From Solirubrobacterales bacterium (GTDB taxonomy: Bacteria > Actinomycetota > Thermoleophilia > Solirubrobacterales > 70-9): 50,498 nucleotides of DNA. This document shows, one piece after another, positions 1-8,504 of the stretch. How positions within the stretch are numbered: position 1 is the stretch's first letter; each line of letters begins with the position of its first letter. A program made the translations under genes and the position numbers. The DNA lies in assembly GCA_023958085.1 (NCBI GenBank), contig JAMLGI010000014.1:1-50498 (forward strand), written 5' to 3'. The notes below the pieces were generated by a model, which searched no databases, had not been told where the DNA came from, and saw only the letters and a list, made by a program, of their open reading frames with translations.

Positions 1-23
1 TGTGGGGGGTCGCCTTGGATATT

Positions 24-179
24 GGCGTTCGCTGCGCTCACCAGTATCTCCAAGTCGACCCCCGACACCCTGGGGAACTCCCAGGAGGATCGGTGATGTT
101 GCGGGGCACCGCGGGTCCGTTCGGAGACAGGCGTTCGCTGCGCTCACCGGTATCTCCAGGTCGACCCTCGACGCCCGAC
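24..179. repeat. Two direct copies of a hairpin-forming repeat
   Basis: Bases 24-72 and 131-179 are similar 49-bp copies (about 43 of 49 identical), 107 bp apart. Both contain the same GCGTTCGCTGCGCTCAC loop. In each copy the bases flanking the loop can pair: CTTGGA/TCCAAG plus TATTGG/CCAGTA in the first, GGAGA/TCTCC plus GG/CC in the second. A further 6-bp hairpin (CCTGGG/CCCAGG) lies at about 69-85. No convincing coding frame covers 1-288, so this is an intergenic repeat of unknown function. Confidence 0.6.
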
Positions 180-252
180 CCCCTGAGCCCGCCAGCATTG
201 CGACAAACCTGCCGTCGATTCTCGGCAGCCGGTTGTCGCGACAGATTCCAGG

Positions 253-279
253 CTTGACAAATAGGCATAATCTGTCAAG
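253..279. promoter_or_regulatory. Inverted-repeat operator upstream of alkB
   Basis: CTTGACA at 253-259 and TGTCAAG at 273-279 form a perfect 7-bp inverted repeat with a 13-bp spacer, ending 9 bases before the alkB start codon. The left arm contains a consensus -35 (TTGACA). A regulator bound here would block transcription or initiation of alkB. The TetR gene at 1704-2312, last in the same cassette, is the obvious candidate, but that link is inferred from position only. Confidence 0.6.
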
Positions 280-288
280 CTAGCGGAC

Positions 289-1524
289 ATGACAACCACT
301 GTTGACAAGGCTGGCGGGTTCGGTGACGAGCTCGAGGCGGATCACCACCATCACCATCACGATCACGAGGATGTCGATCTCGGTCCGACCTCCTGGCGGG
401 ACGGCAAGCGGTACGCCTGGCTGCTCGGAATCTTCGTGCCGCTCACCCCGTTCGTCGGATGGGGTCTGGTTGAGTTGACCGGATTTGGTGGTTTCTGGTT
501 CCTCACCCCGTTCGTGGTCTTCGTGATCTTCCCGCTGCTCGATGTGACGATCGGGCTCGATCCGACCAACCCGCCCGACAGCGTGCTCATGTGGCTGGAG
601 CAGGACCGCTACTACCGCTGGATCACCTTCCTCTTCATCCCGATCCAGTACCTGGGGCTGATCTTCGCCTGCTGGCAGTGGGCGTACGGCGGTCTCGCCG
701 TCTGGGAATCGATCGGACTGATGTTGACCATCGGGGTGGTCGGCGGGATCGCGATCAACACCGCCCACGAGCTCGGCCACAAGCGGGCGAAGGCCGAACG
801 CTGGCTCAGCCGGATCGCTCTCGCCCAGACCGGCTACGGGCACTTCTTCATCGAGCACAACCGCGGCCACCACGTTCGGGTCGCGACCCCCGAGGATCCG
901 GCCAGCTCCCGGATGGGGGAGAGCTTCTGGTTCTTCCTGCCGCGCACCATTTACGGCAGCCTGCGATCCGCCTGGGGAATCGAGGCCGCCCGACTGGACC
1001 GGCTGGAGGCCTCCCACTTCGGGCCCCGCAACGACATCCTCACCGCCTGGGTGATGACCGTGCTGCTGTTCGCCGGCCTGACTGCCGTCTTCGGCTGGGT
1101 GGTGCTGCCGTACCTGGTCGGTCAGGCCGTGGTCGGTTTCTGCCTGCTGGAGGTGGTCAACTATCTGGAGCATTACGGCCTGCTCCGCCAGCGACTCGAA
1201 AACGGGCGCTACGAACGCTGCCGGGCCGAGCACAGCTGGAACAACAACAACGTCGCCTCGAACGTGCTGCTCTTCCATCTGCAGCGCCACAGCGACCATC
1301 ACGCCCATCCGACCCGCCGCTACCAGGCCCTGCAGCACAAGGGCGAGGCGCCACAGCTGCCGACCGGGTACGCCGGAATGATCGTGCTGGCCTGGTTCCC
1401 GCCGCTCTGGCGCCGGGTGATGGATCCCCGCCTGCTGGCCCACTACGATGGCGACGTGACCCGGGCCAACCTCGATCCCCGTCGCCGCGACCGGCTGATC
1501 GCCCGTTACGGAGGTGACGGGTGA
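289..1524 (+). CDS. alkB: Alkane 1-monooxygenase AlkB
   Basis: Integral-membrane non-haem di-iron hydroxylase that oxidises medium-chain n-alkanes at the terminal carbon, taking electrons from rubredoxin. The 411-residue protein carries all family histidine motifs: HELGHK at 160-165, EHNRGHH at 189-195, NYLEHYG at 291-297 and LQRHSDHHA at 331-339, between hydrophobic segments. Length matches the AlkB family. The ATG at 289 lies just after an inverted-repeat operator, with no strong Shine-Dalgarno sequence. The stop overlaps the start of the rubredoxin gene by 4 bases. An uninterrupted run of six histidines (residues 19-24, then Asp-His) near the N-terminus is unusual and is not part of the di-iron site. 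Confidence 0.96.
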   Translation: MTTTVDKAGGFGDELEADHHHHHHDHEDVDLGPTSWRDGKRYAWLLGIFVPLTPFVGWGLVELTGFGGFWFLTPFVVFVIFPLLDVTIGLDPTNPPDSVLMWLEQDRYYRWITFLFIPIQYLGLIFACWQWAYGGLAVWESIGLMLTIGVVGGIAINTAHELGHKRAKAERWLSRIALAQTGYGHFFIEHNRGHHVRVATPEDPASSRMGESFWFFLPRTIYGSLRSAWGIEAARLDRLEASHFGPRNDILTAWVMTVLLFAGLTAVFGWVVLPYLVGQAVVGFCLLEVVNYLEHYGLLRQRLENGRYERCRAEHSWNNNNVASNVLLFHLQRHSDHHAHPTRRYQALQHKGEAPQLPTGYAGMIVLAWFPPLWRRVMDPRLLAHYDGDVTRANLDPRRRDRLIARYGGDG

Positions 1525-1685
1525 GTCGCTGGCGCTGCCCGGAATGCGGCTACCTCTTCGACGAGGCATCCGGTGACCCCCGCGAGGGTTTTCCGGCAGG
1601 AACCGCGTGGAGCGAGGTGCCGGACGACTGGCCCTGCCCCGACTGCGGGGTCCGCGACAAGGTCGATTTCGAACCGGCCGACTGA
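1521..1685 (+). CDS. Rubredoxin (AlkG type)
   Basis: A 54-residue electron carrier that passes electrons from a rubredoxin reductase to the adjacent AlkB. It has two CPxCG knuckles for a single iron: CPECG at residues 6-10 and CPDCG at 39-43, with the typical GDPREGFPAGT and WSEVPDDWPCP segments. It starts with GTG at 1521, overlapping the alkB stop (GTGA), so it is probably translationally coupled. No rubredoxin reductase is in the window, so that partner must be encoded elsewhere. Confidence 0.95.
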   Translation: MSRWRCPECGYLFDEASGDPREGFPAGTAWSEVPDDWPCPDCGVRDKVDFEPAD

Positions 1686-1703
1686 ACCGCACGGGACCAG
1701 CCG

Positions 1704-2312
1704 ATGACGACCACCCCGCCCAGAAGCACCTACCAGGAGGCAACCCGGGAACTGCTGCGGGAGACCACCTTCCGGGCGGCCCGGACCCTGCTGGAAGGGC
1801 AGGCCTGGTCGAAGATCTCGATGGCCGAGATCGCCGCCGAGGCGGGGGTCAGCCGCCAGACGATCTACAACGAGTTCGGTAACCGGGAGCAGTTCGGCCA
1901 GGACCTGGTCCGTCACGAGGCGGAGCGCTTCTTCGCCGATGTCGAGCAGGCGATGCGAGCCAACTTCAACGACCCGGAGGCCGCCATCGTCGCCGCCCTC
2001 GAACAGTTCCTCACCGCGGCCACCGACGACCCTCTGGTCCGGGCCCTGCTCAGCGACGAGGGGGAGGGAGGGCTGCTTCCGTTCGTGACCACCCGCGGTC
2101 TGCCACTGGTCGCCTGGGCCGGGGCGCGAATCGCCGAGGTGGTTGCCGAAGGCTGGCCTCGGATCCCCCGGCGAGACGCCTCTCTGCTGGCCGAAACCCT
2201 GGTCCGGCTTGCGATCAGCTACGTGACCACCCCGGCCGGGACGCCGCGGGAAACCGCAACCGCCGCCGGACACCTGCTCGCCCCCTTCGCGGAACGGGCA
2301 CTGATCCGGTAG
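1704..2312 (+). CDS. TetR-family regulator of the alkB cassette
   Basis: A 202-residue TetR/AcrR-type repressor. The N-terminal helix-turn-helix spans about residues 36-60 (ISMAEIAAEAGVSRQTIYNEF) and is followed by a helical ligand-binding region. It lies 18 bases after the rubredoxin gene on the same strand, and an alkB-rubredoxin-TetR order is common in actinobacterial alkane cassettes. It probably senses an alkane or product and represses from the 253-279 operator; binding is inferred. Start: ATG at 1704. The gene converges on the dipeptidase-like gene with a 53-bp gap. Confidence 0.9.
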   Translation: MTTTPPRSTYQEATRELLRETTFRAARTLLEGQAWSKISMAEIAAEAGVSRQTIYNEFGNREQFGQDLVRHEAERFFADVEQAMRANFNDPEAAIVAALEQFLTAATDDPLVRALLSDEGEGGLLPFVTTRGLPLVAWAGARIAEVVAEGWPRIPRRDASLLAETLVRLAISYVTTPAGTPRETATAAGHLLAPFAERALIR

Positions 2313-2365
2313 CGGCCCGTTACCCGCTGATTCTCTTGACGGCGGTTTCGACGGGGCCGGGAAAC

Positions 2366-3187
2366 TCAGGAGCCGCGGAGGGAGCCCCGGGCGACCGGGA
2401 AGTTGAAGTAGGTGTCCGGGAAGGGCTCGTTCCTGAGGGTGTAGTGCCACCACTCCTCCGGCAGGTTCCGGAATCCGTTCCGGTTCATGACCCGTTTCAG
2501 CAGAAGCCGGTTCCGTTTCGCCCGTCCCCTGATATTCGGGTTCAGGGTGTGCGATCGCCGGTCGAAGCAGTCGAAGCCGGTGCCCATCTCGATCGAGTTG
2601 TCGCGGAAACGCAGCCCGCGCGGCGCGGTGCACGAAACCAGTCGCATACCCGGTCGGAACCGCTGCTGCCGGCCGGCCGGGCGCGGGACGATGGTCAGGT
2701 CAACGGTGCTGCCCCGTGAGTGTCCGGACTTGGCGGCGATGTAACCGTCCGCGAAAAGCCTTCCCTTGGGGACCCGGGGGTAGAACTCCCGCTTCATCAG
2801 GTTGTCGGCCCGGTCCCGGGCCCACCGCACGAAATCGTCGACTGCCCGCTGAGGCCGGTAACAGTCGTAGATCTTGAGTTGGAGGCGGTGGCGCCTCAGC
2901 GTCCGCTGGACCGGCACGAGCGCCCGGGCCGCCTGGCGGGTCAGGAGACAGATCGGTTCCCGGTAGCCCCGGATCGGTCGGCCCACGAAGTTGTGCCTGC
3001 CGGTGTATCGCATCTCCTCGATGATTCCCGGCAGGTGGTCTCGCAGGGCCGAGAATCCGCCGGCCCCGGTCTGCCTGGCGGACGCGCCGTTGCCGTCCCG
3101 GGCGGAGGTGGCACCGGTTGAGGCCGGGGCCAGGGCGGGGAGCACCCCGAGAGCGCAGAGCAGCAGGACAGTCCTCCATGAACCCAT
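2366..3187 (-). CDS. Secreted D-Ala-D-Ala dipeptidase-like protein (M15D, VanX/DdpX family)
   Basis: Zinc dipeptidase of the VanX/DdpX type, which hydrolyses D-alanyl-D-alanine. The 273-residue protein has a signal peptide (about 1-26). It carries the family motifs: YRPQRAV with the transition-state Arg, SGHSRGSTVDLTI with zinc ligands His156 and Asp163, EMGTGFDCFD, and EWWHY with catalytic Glu245 and ligand His248. All active-site residues are present, so it should be active. Secretion suggests cell-wall peptide turnover rather than vancomycin resistance; no vanH or vanA is nearby. It is divergent from the TetR-MFS operon across a 28-bp palindrome that may control both sides. Confidence 0.9.
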   Translation of the reverse strand: MGSWRTVLLLCALGVLPALAPASTGATSARDGNGASARQTGAGGFSALRDHLPGIIEEMRYTGRHNFVGRPIRGYREPICLLTRQAARALVPVQRTLRRHRLQLKIYDCYRPQRAVDDFVRWARDRADNLMKREFYPRVPKGRLFADGYIAAKSGHSRGSTVDLTIVPRPAGRQQRFRPGMRLVSCTAPRGLRFRDNSIEMGTGFDCFDRRSHTLNPNIRGRAKRNRLLLKRVMNRNGFRNLPEEWWHYTLRNEPFPDTYFNFPVARGSLRGS

Positions 3188-3225
3188 GGACCCGATCCTA
3201 GTGGGACTGGCCAGGGGAACAGGGC

Positions 3226-3253
3226 TGTACAGGTGTACATGTACACTTGTACA
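3226..3253. promoter_or_regulatory. 28-bp palindromic operator between the dipeptidase and TetR-MFS genes
   Basis: The 28 bases read almost identically on both strands: TGTACA at each end, GTGTACATGTACAC at the centre, and one mismatched pair. The site ends one base before the TetR start codon at 3255. Such a long symmetric site next to a TetR gene is a typical autoregulatory operator. Its place between divergent genes means it could also control the dipeptidase-like gene. Confidence 0.75.
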
Positions 3254-3254
3254 T

Positions 3255-3818
3255 ATGAGCGGTCAGACCACCGGCAGTCCCCGTGATCCCGAGGCCCGTC
3301 GGCGGGCTATCGTCGAGGCCGCTACCGAGCTGATCCTCGACTCCGGCGTGAACGATCTGACTCACCGCCGGGTGGCGGCCCGGGCCGGGGTGCCCCTCGG
3401 CTCGACCACCTACTACTTCGGCTCCCTCGATGAGCTGAAGGAGGCGGCCCTGGAGCTGCTGGCGGTCCGGATCGATCTCGAACTCGAGGCGGTCTCGGCC
3501 GGGCTGGCGGACTCGACCGACATCCCGGCAAGCCTCGCCCGGATGCTCCACCACTACCTCGCGGACCGGGAGCGGATGCAGGCAGAGACCGCGTTCTATG
3601 TGGCCGGTACCCAGAATCCTGAGCTGAGGCCGCTGGCCACCCGTTGGTTCAACGGGCTGGTCGGGATCCTGTCCGGCCATACCGACCCGGCAACCGCCCG
3701 GGCCGTCGGGCTTTTCACGGACGGGCTCACCTTCCATGCCTCACTGGCCGGTCCGGCTCTGGACGAGCGGGAAACCGCGGAGGCCCTGACCCACCTGCTC
3801 GAGCGGTCCGATGCTTGA
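3255..3818 (+). CDS. TetR-family regulator of the adjacent MFS exporter
   Basis: A 187-residue TetR protein with helix-turn-helix at about 33-56 (DLTHRRVAARAGVPLGSTTYYFGS). The reading frame stays open to about 2991, but the ATG at 3255 is preferred. It starts a normal TetR N-terminus and sits directly after the palindromic operator; upstream starts would run through the operator and antisense to the dipeptidase gene. There is no Shine-Dalgarno sequence before this ATG, so the mRNA may be leaderless. The 3' end overlaps the MFS start by 8 bases, implying coupling. It probably represses itself and the exporter and is relieved by an exported compound (inferred). Confidence 0.9.
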   Translation: MSGQTTGSPRDPEARRRAIVEAATELILDSGVNDLTHRRVAARAGVPLGSTTYYFGSLDELKEAALELLAVRIDLELEAVSAGLADSTDIPASLARMLHHYLADRERMQAETAFYVAGTQNPELRPLATRWFNGLVGILSGHTDPATARAVGLFTDGLTFHASLAGPALDERETAEALTHLLERSDA

Positions 3819-5361
3819 CCTGCCGTCCGCTCCGGTAGCCGGCGAAATGAGCTCGCGCCAGCGCTGGGCTGCCCTGGTCATGCTGGCCGGCAGCCTGCTG
3901 ATCGTGGTCATGGACATGACCATCCTGATCATGGCCCTGCCGGCCCTGGTCGAGGACCTCGGACCGTCCGCGACCGAGCAGCTCTGGATCATCGACATCT
4001 ACTCGCTGATCCTGGCCGGCCTGCTGATCCCGATGAGTGCCCTGGCCGACCGTCGGGGACGCAAACTGATCCTCTTGATCGGGTTCACCCTGTTCGGCCT
4101 GGTCTCGGCCCTGGTGCTGCTGGCCGACAGCCCCGGTTTCGTGATCGCCCTGCGGGCGCTGCTCGGGGCGGCCGGAGCGATGATCATGCCGACCACCCTC
4201 TCGATGATCCGCACCATCTTCCCCGACCCGAAGGAGCGGGCCACCGCCCTGGCGGTCTGGTCGGTGGTCTCGGCGCTCGGGGCGGTGATCGGACCGGTGG
4301 TTGGCGGGGCGCTGCTCGAGCATTTCTCCTGGCATGCGGCCTTTCTGGTCAACGTGCCGGTGGTGGTGGTCGCGGTGATCGCCGGGCTGATCCTCCTGCC
4401 CGAATCGAAAGATCCGAACCCGCCTCGCTGGGACTTTGTCGCCACCGCGCTCTCGGTGGTCGGGATGTCCGGGCTGATCTGGGGGATCAAGCGTTTTCCC
4501 GAGGCCGGCTGGGGCGACCCGGTCGGCTGGCTCGCGCTGCTGGCCTCGGCCGGGTTGATGATCTGGTTCGTGCTGCGCTGCCTCGGACGGCCGGATCCGT
4601 TGCTGGACGTGCGGCTCTTCAAGAGCAGCCCGTTCACGGCCGGGACTCTGGCCGCGTTGATGTCCATGTTCGGGATGGCGGCGGTGCTTTTCCTGGTCGC
4701 CCAGTGGCTCCAGGTGGTGGCGGGCTACTCACCGCTCAAAGCCGGCTTCGCGTTGACCCCGATGGCCCTCGGGGCGATCGCCTTCGCTCCGTTCGCCCCG
4801 GCCCTGGCGATCCGGATCGGCGCCCGGACGGTGCTGGCCGGCGGGCTCGCCGTGGCCGGCGGTGGCTTCCTGTTGCTGGCGGTGTTCGGCAGTCCGCTCA
4901 CCTACCTCGAGATTGTTCCCTCCCTGGTTCTGCTCGGGGCGGGCACCGGTTCGCTGGCGGTCGGCTCGGCGATCATCATGGGCAGCACCCCTCCGGAACG
5001 GGCGGGCAACGCGGCCGCGATCGAGGAGTCGATGTACGACCTCGGCAACGTGCTCGGGATCGCCGTGCTCGGCAGTCTCGCCGCGGGCCTCTTCCGCGCC
5101 CATCTCGAGATCGGATCGTTCGCGGGGCAGGGAGTCACCGGCTCGCTGGCGGGGAGGGCGGACGAGTCGGTGGTCGAGGCACTGATGGTGGCCGCGAAGG
5201 TTGGCTCACCCGGACTGGCCGACCGGGCTGTCGCGGCGTTCACCGAGTCCCTGATCCAGACCTCGGTCGCCGGTGGCCTGGTCATGGTCGCCACCGCGAT
5301 CGTCGTGTTCCTCCTGATCCCGAGAACCTTCGACCTGGTCAGGCCGGGGGCGAGCGAGTAG
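3811..5361 (+). CDS. MFS drug exporter, DHA2 (14-TMS, EmrB/QacA-like)
   Basis: A 516-residue major facilitator with about 14 hydrophobic segments, the DHA2 architecture of proton-driven multidrug exporters. Visible signatures are motif A (ADRRGRK, 79-85), an acidic residue in TM1 (VVMDMTI) and motif C (GAVIGPVVGG, about 155-165). The ATG at 3811 overlaps the TetR stop; an alternative ATG at 3847 (MSSRQRW) starts closer to TM1. The pairing with a TetR gene suggests substrate-inducible efflux. The substrate cannot be told from sequence. Confidence 0.92.
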   Translation: MLDLPSAPVAGEMSSRQRWAALVMLAGSLLIVVMDMTILIMALPALVEDLGPSATEQLWIIDIYSLILAGLLIPMSALADRRGRKLILLIGFTLFGLVSALVLLADSPGFVIALRALLGAAGAMIMPTTLSMIRTIFPDPKERATALAVWSVVSALGAVIGPVVGGALLEHFSWHAAFLVNVPVVVVAVIAGLILLPESKDPNPPRWDFVATALSVVGMSGLIWGIKRFPEAGWGDPVGWLALLASAGLMIWFVLRCLGRPDPLLDVRLFKSSPFTAGTLAALMSMFGMAAVLFLVAQWLQVVAGYSPLKAGFALTPMALGAIAFAPFAPALAIRIGARTVLAGGLAVAGGGFLLLAVFGSPLTYLEIVPSLVLLGAGTGSLAVGSAIIMGSTPPERAGNAAAIEESMYDLGNVLGIAVLGSLAAGLFRAHLEIGSFAGQGVTGSLAGRADESVVEALMVAAKVGSPGLADRAVAAFTESLIQTSVAGGLVMVATAIVVFLLIPRTFDLVRPGASE

Positions 5362-5503
5362 TTCGTGGGCTCCTTCCCGATCAGGGGCCGGAACTTGCGA
5401 ATCCGGGACCTGCCTTTACGGGTCCGTCCGGTTGTTATACGGTCCCGTTACCGCCGGAGAGGGAGCTTCGGGTGTTCACCGAAAACCCACCGAGAGCTCG
5501 GGC

Positions 5504-8500
5504 ATGCATTCAGGATCCTTCCTCGTCTTCAGGCACCCGACCAGACTGGCACTGCTGGTCCTGGTCGCAGCCGTCTGCCTTTTCGCAGGTACGGTTGGCA
5601 AGGCGTCCGCCGGCAACACGGTCGCACCCGCCGATCAGGCTTCGCTGCAGAGCTCCCCGGTTGATTTTCGGGGCAGCGCCAGCCTTGACTTCCTGACTTA
5701 CGCGCCGGGCGTTTCCCTGGAGCTGTTCCGCTACGAGGAGCAGGTGCAGGGCTGTTTCGATCAGCCCGGTGACCCCTGTTACGACCCCTTCGGGCTTCCC
5801 CTGACCGGTGTCATGCATCCGGCCGGCACCGCCTCGGGCGGTCTCGGCCTGAGCGGCGACTGGAACATTCCGGTCGGTTCGCTGGAGAACCGTTCGGTGG
5901 ATTTCAGTCCGGCCCCGGACGGCACGCCACTCGAGGACGGCAGGTATCACCTCCGGGTCACTCAGGCAAACCATTCCGCGGGTGGTTCCGACGCGGTCTG
6001 GGAAACGGACTTCTGGGTTGACAGCAAGGCCCCGGACACGGTCCTCCAGTCACAGGTTCCTGCCGACCAGTACACGCCCGGACCGAGGAGCTTCAAGTAC
6101 TACGCGCTGCGGAACGGGTACAGCCACGGCCAGAGCCGGGTTGACGCCGGTTCGCCAACCGATCTCGAGTGTCGCGTGGACGGTGGCGGATGGCACGGTC
6201 TCAACACCACGCCGTCCGACCCGCCGGAGGAGTTCAACTGCCATGGCGTCGCCACGCTCGACCCCGATCTGGTCGGACGATACGCCGAGTACACGGTCAA
6301 CGCCGCCGACGAGGGCTGGCACAGCTTCGAGGCGAGGGCCCGGGACGCCGCCGGCAACGTCGATCCGACTCCGCTCCGGGTCGATTGGCTGATCGACCGG
6401 ACCGCACCGGAGATCACCATCAACGAGCCCTCGATGCGTGAACGCTACGTGCTCGGCCAGCACGTCCCTTCGAACTTCAGTTGTGATGACCCGCCGGCCG
6501 GGAGCCCGCCCGGGGCGTCCGGGATCAGGAGGTGTCAGGGTCCGGCGACGGTCGACACCTCCCGGCTCGGCAACTTCACCTTCACGGTGAACGCGGAGGA
6601 CCGGGCCGGAAACACCTCCTCGAAGACCCACAGCTACGCGGTCGATCCGCCCCGCTATCCCGATCTGGTCGGCGGCGGCAGCCCGATCGCCTACTACCGG
6701 CTCGGTGACCCGCTCGGGGCAACCGCGATGACCGACTCCTCCGGCAGTCACCGTGACGGCGAGTACATGAACGGGATCGCGCTGGAGCGACCGTCCGCCC
6801 CGAACTGCGAGCGACGTCCGCATCAGCCTCACACCTGTGACCTGACCGCCGATCCGGAGAACTCTTCGGCCTTCTTCCCGGCCCGTGACGGGTACGGCTT
6901 CACCAACAGCATCGTCGCCCCGCAGACCGGCTACACGCTGGAGGCGTGGATCAACCGGGCCGATTCAGGCGCCGGTTCGATCGTCGGCCAGGGCGGGGCC
7001 GGGCAGCTCTTCGTCAACGCCGACGGGAAACTGGCTCTGCGTCAGACCCAGGACACGGTGACCTCGTCCGGACCGGTGCTCACCCCCGGCCAGTGGTTCC
7101 ACGTCGCCGCGACCTGGAACGGTTCGGTCGCACGGCTCTACGTGAACGGCAGTCAGGTCGGCAGTTCGAGCTCGGCCAACAAGGCACCGTCCGGTTCGGC
7201 CACCCTCTACGTCGGCTACGGCGATCAGGCCCCCTGGTTCCACGGCCGGCTCGACGAGGTCGCCTACTTCGGCAAGGCCCTGTCCGGCGGCACCTTCGCG
7301 ACCCGGTACGCGGTCGGCACCGCCCACGATGTGTCCGGCCCGGTCAACGGCCCGCCGATCCAGCGGCCCGATGTCCACATCCTCACCCCGCCGGACGGGG
7401 CACTCTACGCGCCGACCAAGACCCCGGCCCTCGACTTCAGCTGCTCCGATCTCGACGGCAACGCGACCGTGGCCGACTGTGACGCCACCGTGGACGGCAG
7501 CCCGGCCGCCAACGGTTCCGGGCTGCCGGATGCCCCCGGTGCCCACACCGTTTCGGTCACCGCGGTCGACGACAGCGGGCTGGCCCGCACCCACGCCAGC
7601 ACTTACTACGTCCGTTCCTTCCAGGACATCTACAACGCCGACGATCCGATCGTCTACTACCGCCTCGGTGATCCGGTCGGTGCCGGGACGATGGCCGACT
7701 CCTCCGGCAACCACCGGAACGGAACCTTCAGGAACGCCCAGGACTCCGGTCCGGCCGGGATCTCCGGTGACGGAGACCGGGCCCGCCGCTTCCTCGGCTC
7801 GGGCGGCTACGGCTTCGCCAACAACATCACCGCCCCGACCACCCAGGGTTCGATGGAAGCGTGGGTCAACCCGGACGACAGCCGCGACCAGTCGGTGATC
7901 GGTCACGGCGATGCCGGTGAGATCTACATCGAGAACGGGGTCTTCAAGTTCCGTCACATGGGCACCACGGTTGCCGCCGATCTCGGACCGGTGCCGGGTC
8001 GCTTCACCCAGGTGGCCGCGGTCTGGGACGGGGTGACGATCGCGATCTACGTCGACGGTGAACTCCACGGCCAGACCGAGGCGACCAGGCGACCCTCTTC
8101 TTCCTCAACCCTCTACGTCGGGTTCGGCGAGATCAAGCCCTGGTTCAAGGGTTCGCTCGACGAGGTCGCCTACTACGGCACCGCCCTCACGTCTGCCCGG
8201 GTGCTGGAACACTTCCTCGCCGACCCGCCGGCCGCCGACGAAATCGAAGCCGAAGAGCCACGGCCGACCGGACCCGTCGGCAACGGCAACGATCCGGTTT
8301 CCGGTGAAGAACCCCCGTCCCCGGACGGGCAGCCGGGTAACAACGGGGTCCGGCCGATCGGCGCCCCGGCAGAGAACGGCAGGGCTGCCCGCAAGGCGAA
8401 GGCGAAGATGCGGGCCAAGGCCCGGGCCCGGGCGAACTGCCGCAAGCTCGGCAAGGCAAAGAAACGCCGAGCCTGCCTGCGCCGCGTAAACCGACGCTAG
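5504..8500 (+). CDS. Secreted multidomain protein with two LamG/concanavalin-like domains
   Basis: About 998 residues. A signal peptide (about 12-36) is followed by Ig-like repeats with DxAGN motifs (about 180-380), a LamG-type domain (about 385-602), another Ig-like segment (about 622-702) and a second LamG domain (about 708-904). Both LamG domains open with YYRLGDP and end with LDEVAY. The C-terminus is acidic/Pro-rich and then strongly basic (Ala/Lys/Arg, last 40 residues). The ATG at 5504 is preferred over TTG at 5432 because it directly precedes the signal peptide and has GAGAG upstream. LamG domains usually bind carbohydrate or surface ligands; no catalytic motif is visible. Likely a cell-surface adhesin or polymer-binding protein. 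Confidence 0.8.
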   Translation: MHSGSFLVFRHPTRLALLVLVAAVCLFAGTVGKASAGNTVAPADQASLQSSPVDFRGSASLDFLTYAPGVSLELFRYEEQVQGCFDQPGDPCYDPFGLPLTGVMHPAGTASGGLGLSGDWNIPVGSLENRSVDFSPAPDGTPLEDGRYHLRVTQANHSAGGSDAVWETDFWVDSKAPDTVLQSQVPADQYTPGPRSFKYYALRNGYSHGQSRVDAGSPTDLECRVDGGGWHGLNTTPSDPPEEFNCHGVATLDPDLVGRYAEYTVNAADEGWHSFEARARDAAGNVDPTPLRVDWLIDRTAPEITINEPSMRERYVLGQHVPSNFSCDDPPAGSPPGASGIRRCQGPATVDTSRLGNFTFTVNAEDRAGNTSSKTHSYAVDPPRYPDLVGGGSPIAYYRLGDPLGATAMTDSSGSHRDGEYMNGIALERPSAPNCERRPHQPHTCDLTADPENSSAFFPARDGYGFTNSIVAPQTGYTLEAWINRADSGAGSIVGQGGAGQLFVNADGKLALRQTQDTVTSSGPVLTPGQWFHVAATWNGSVARLYVNGSQVGSSSSANKAPSGSATLYVGYGDQAPWFHGRLDEVAYFGKALSGGTFATRYAVGTAHDVSGPVNGPPIQRPDVHILTPPDGALYAPTKTPALDFSCSDLDGNATVADCDATVDGSPAANGSGLPDAPGAHTVSVTAVDDSGLARTHASTYYVRSFQDIYNADDPIVYYRLGDPVGAGTMADSSGNHRNGTFRNAQDSGPAGISGDGDRARRFLGSGGYGFANNITAPTTQGSMEAWVNPDDSRDQSVIGHGDAGEIYIENGVFKFRHMGTTVAADLGPVPGRFTQVAAVWDGVTIAIYVDGELHGQTEATRRPSSSSTLYVGFGEIKPWFKGSLDEVAYYGTALTSARVLEHFLADPPAADEIEAEEPRPTGPVGNGNDPVSGEEPPSPDGQPGNNGVRPIGAPAENGRAARKAKAKMRAKARARANCRKLGKAKKRRACLRRVNRR

Positions 8501-8504
8501 GAGC

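Noticed and set aside
280-1743. 487-residue minus-strand open frame
   Set aside because: Antisense to alkB and rubredoxin; no recognisable motif.
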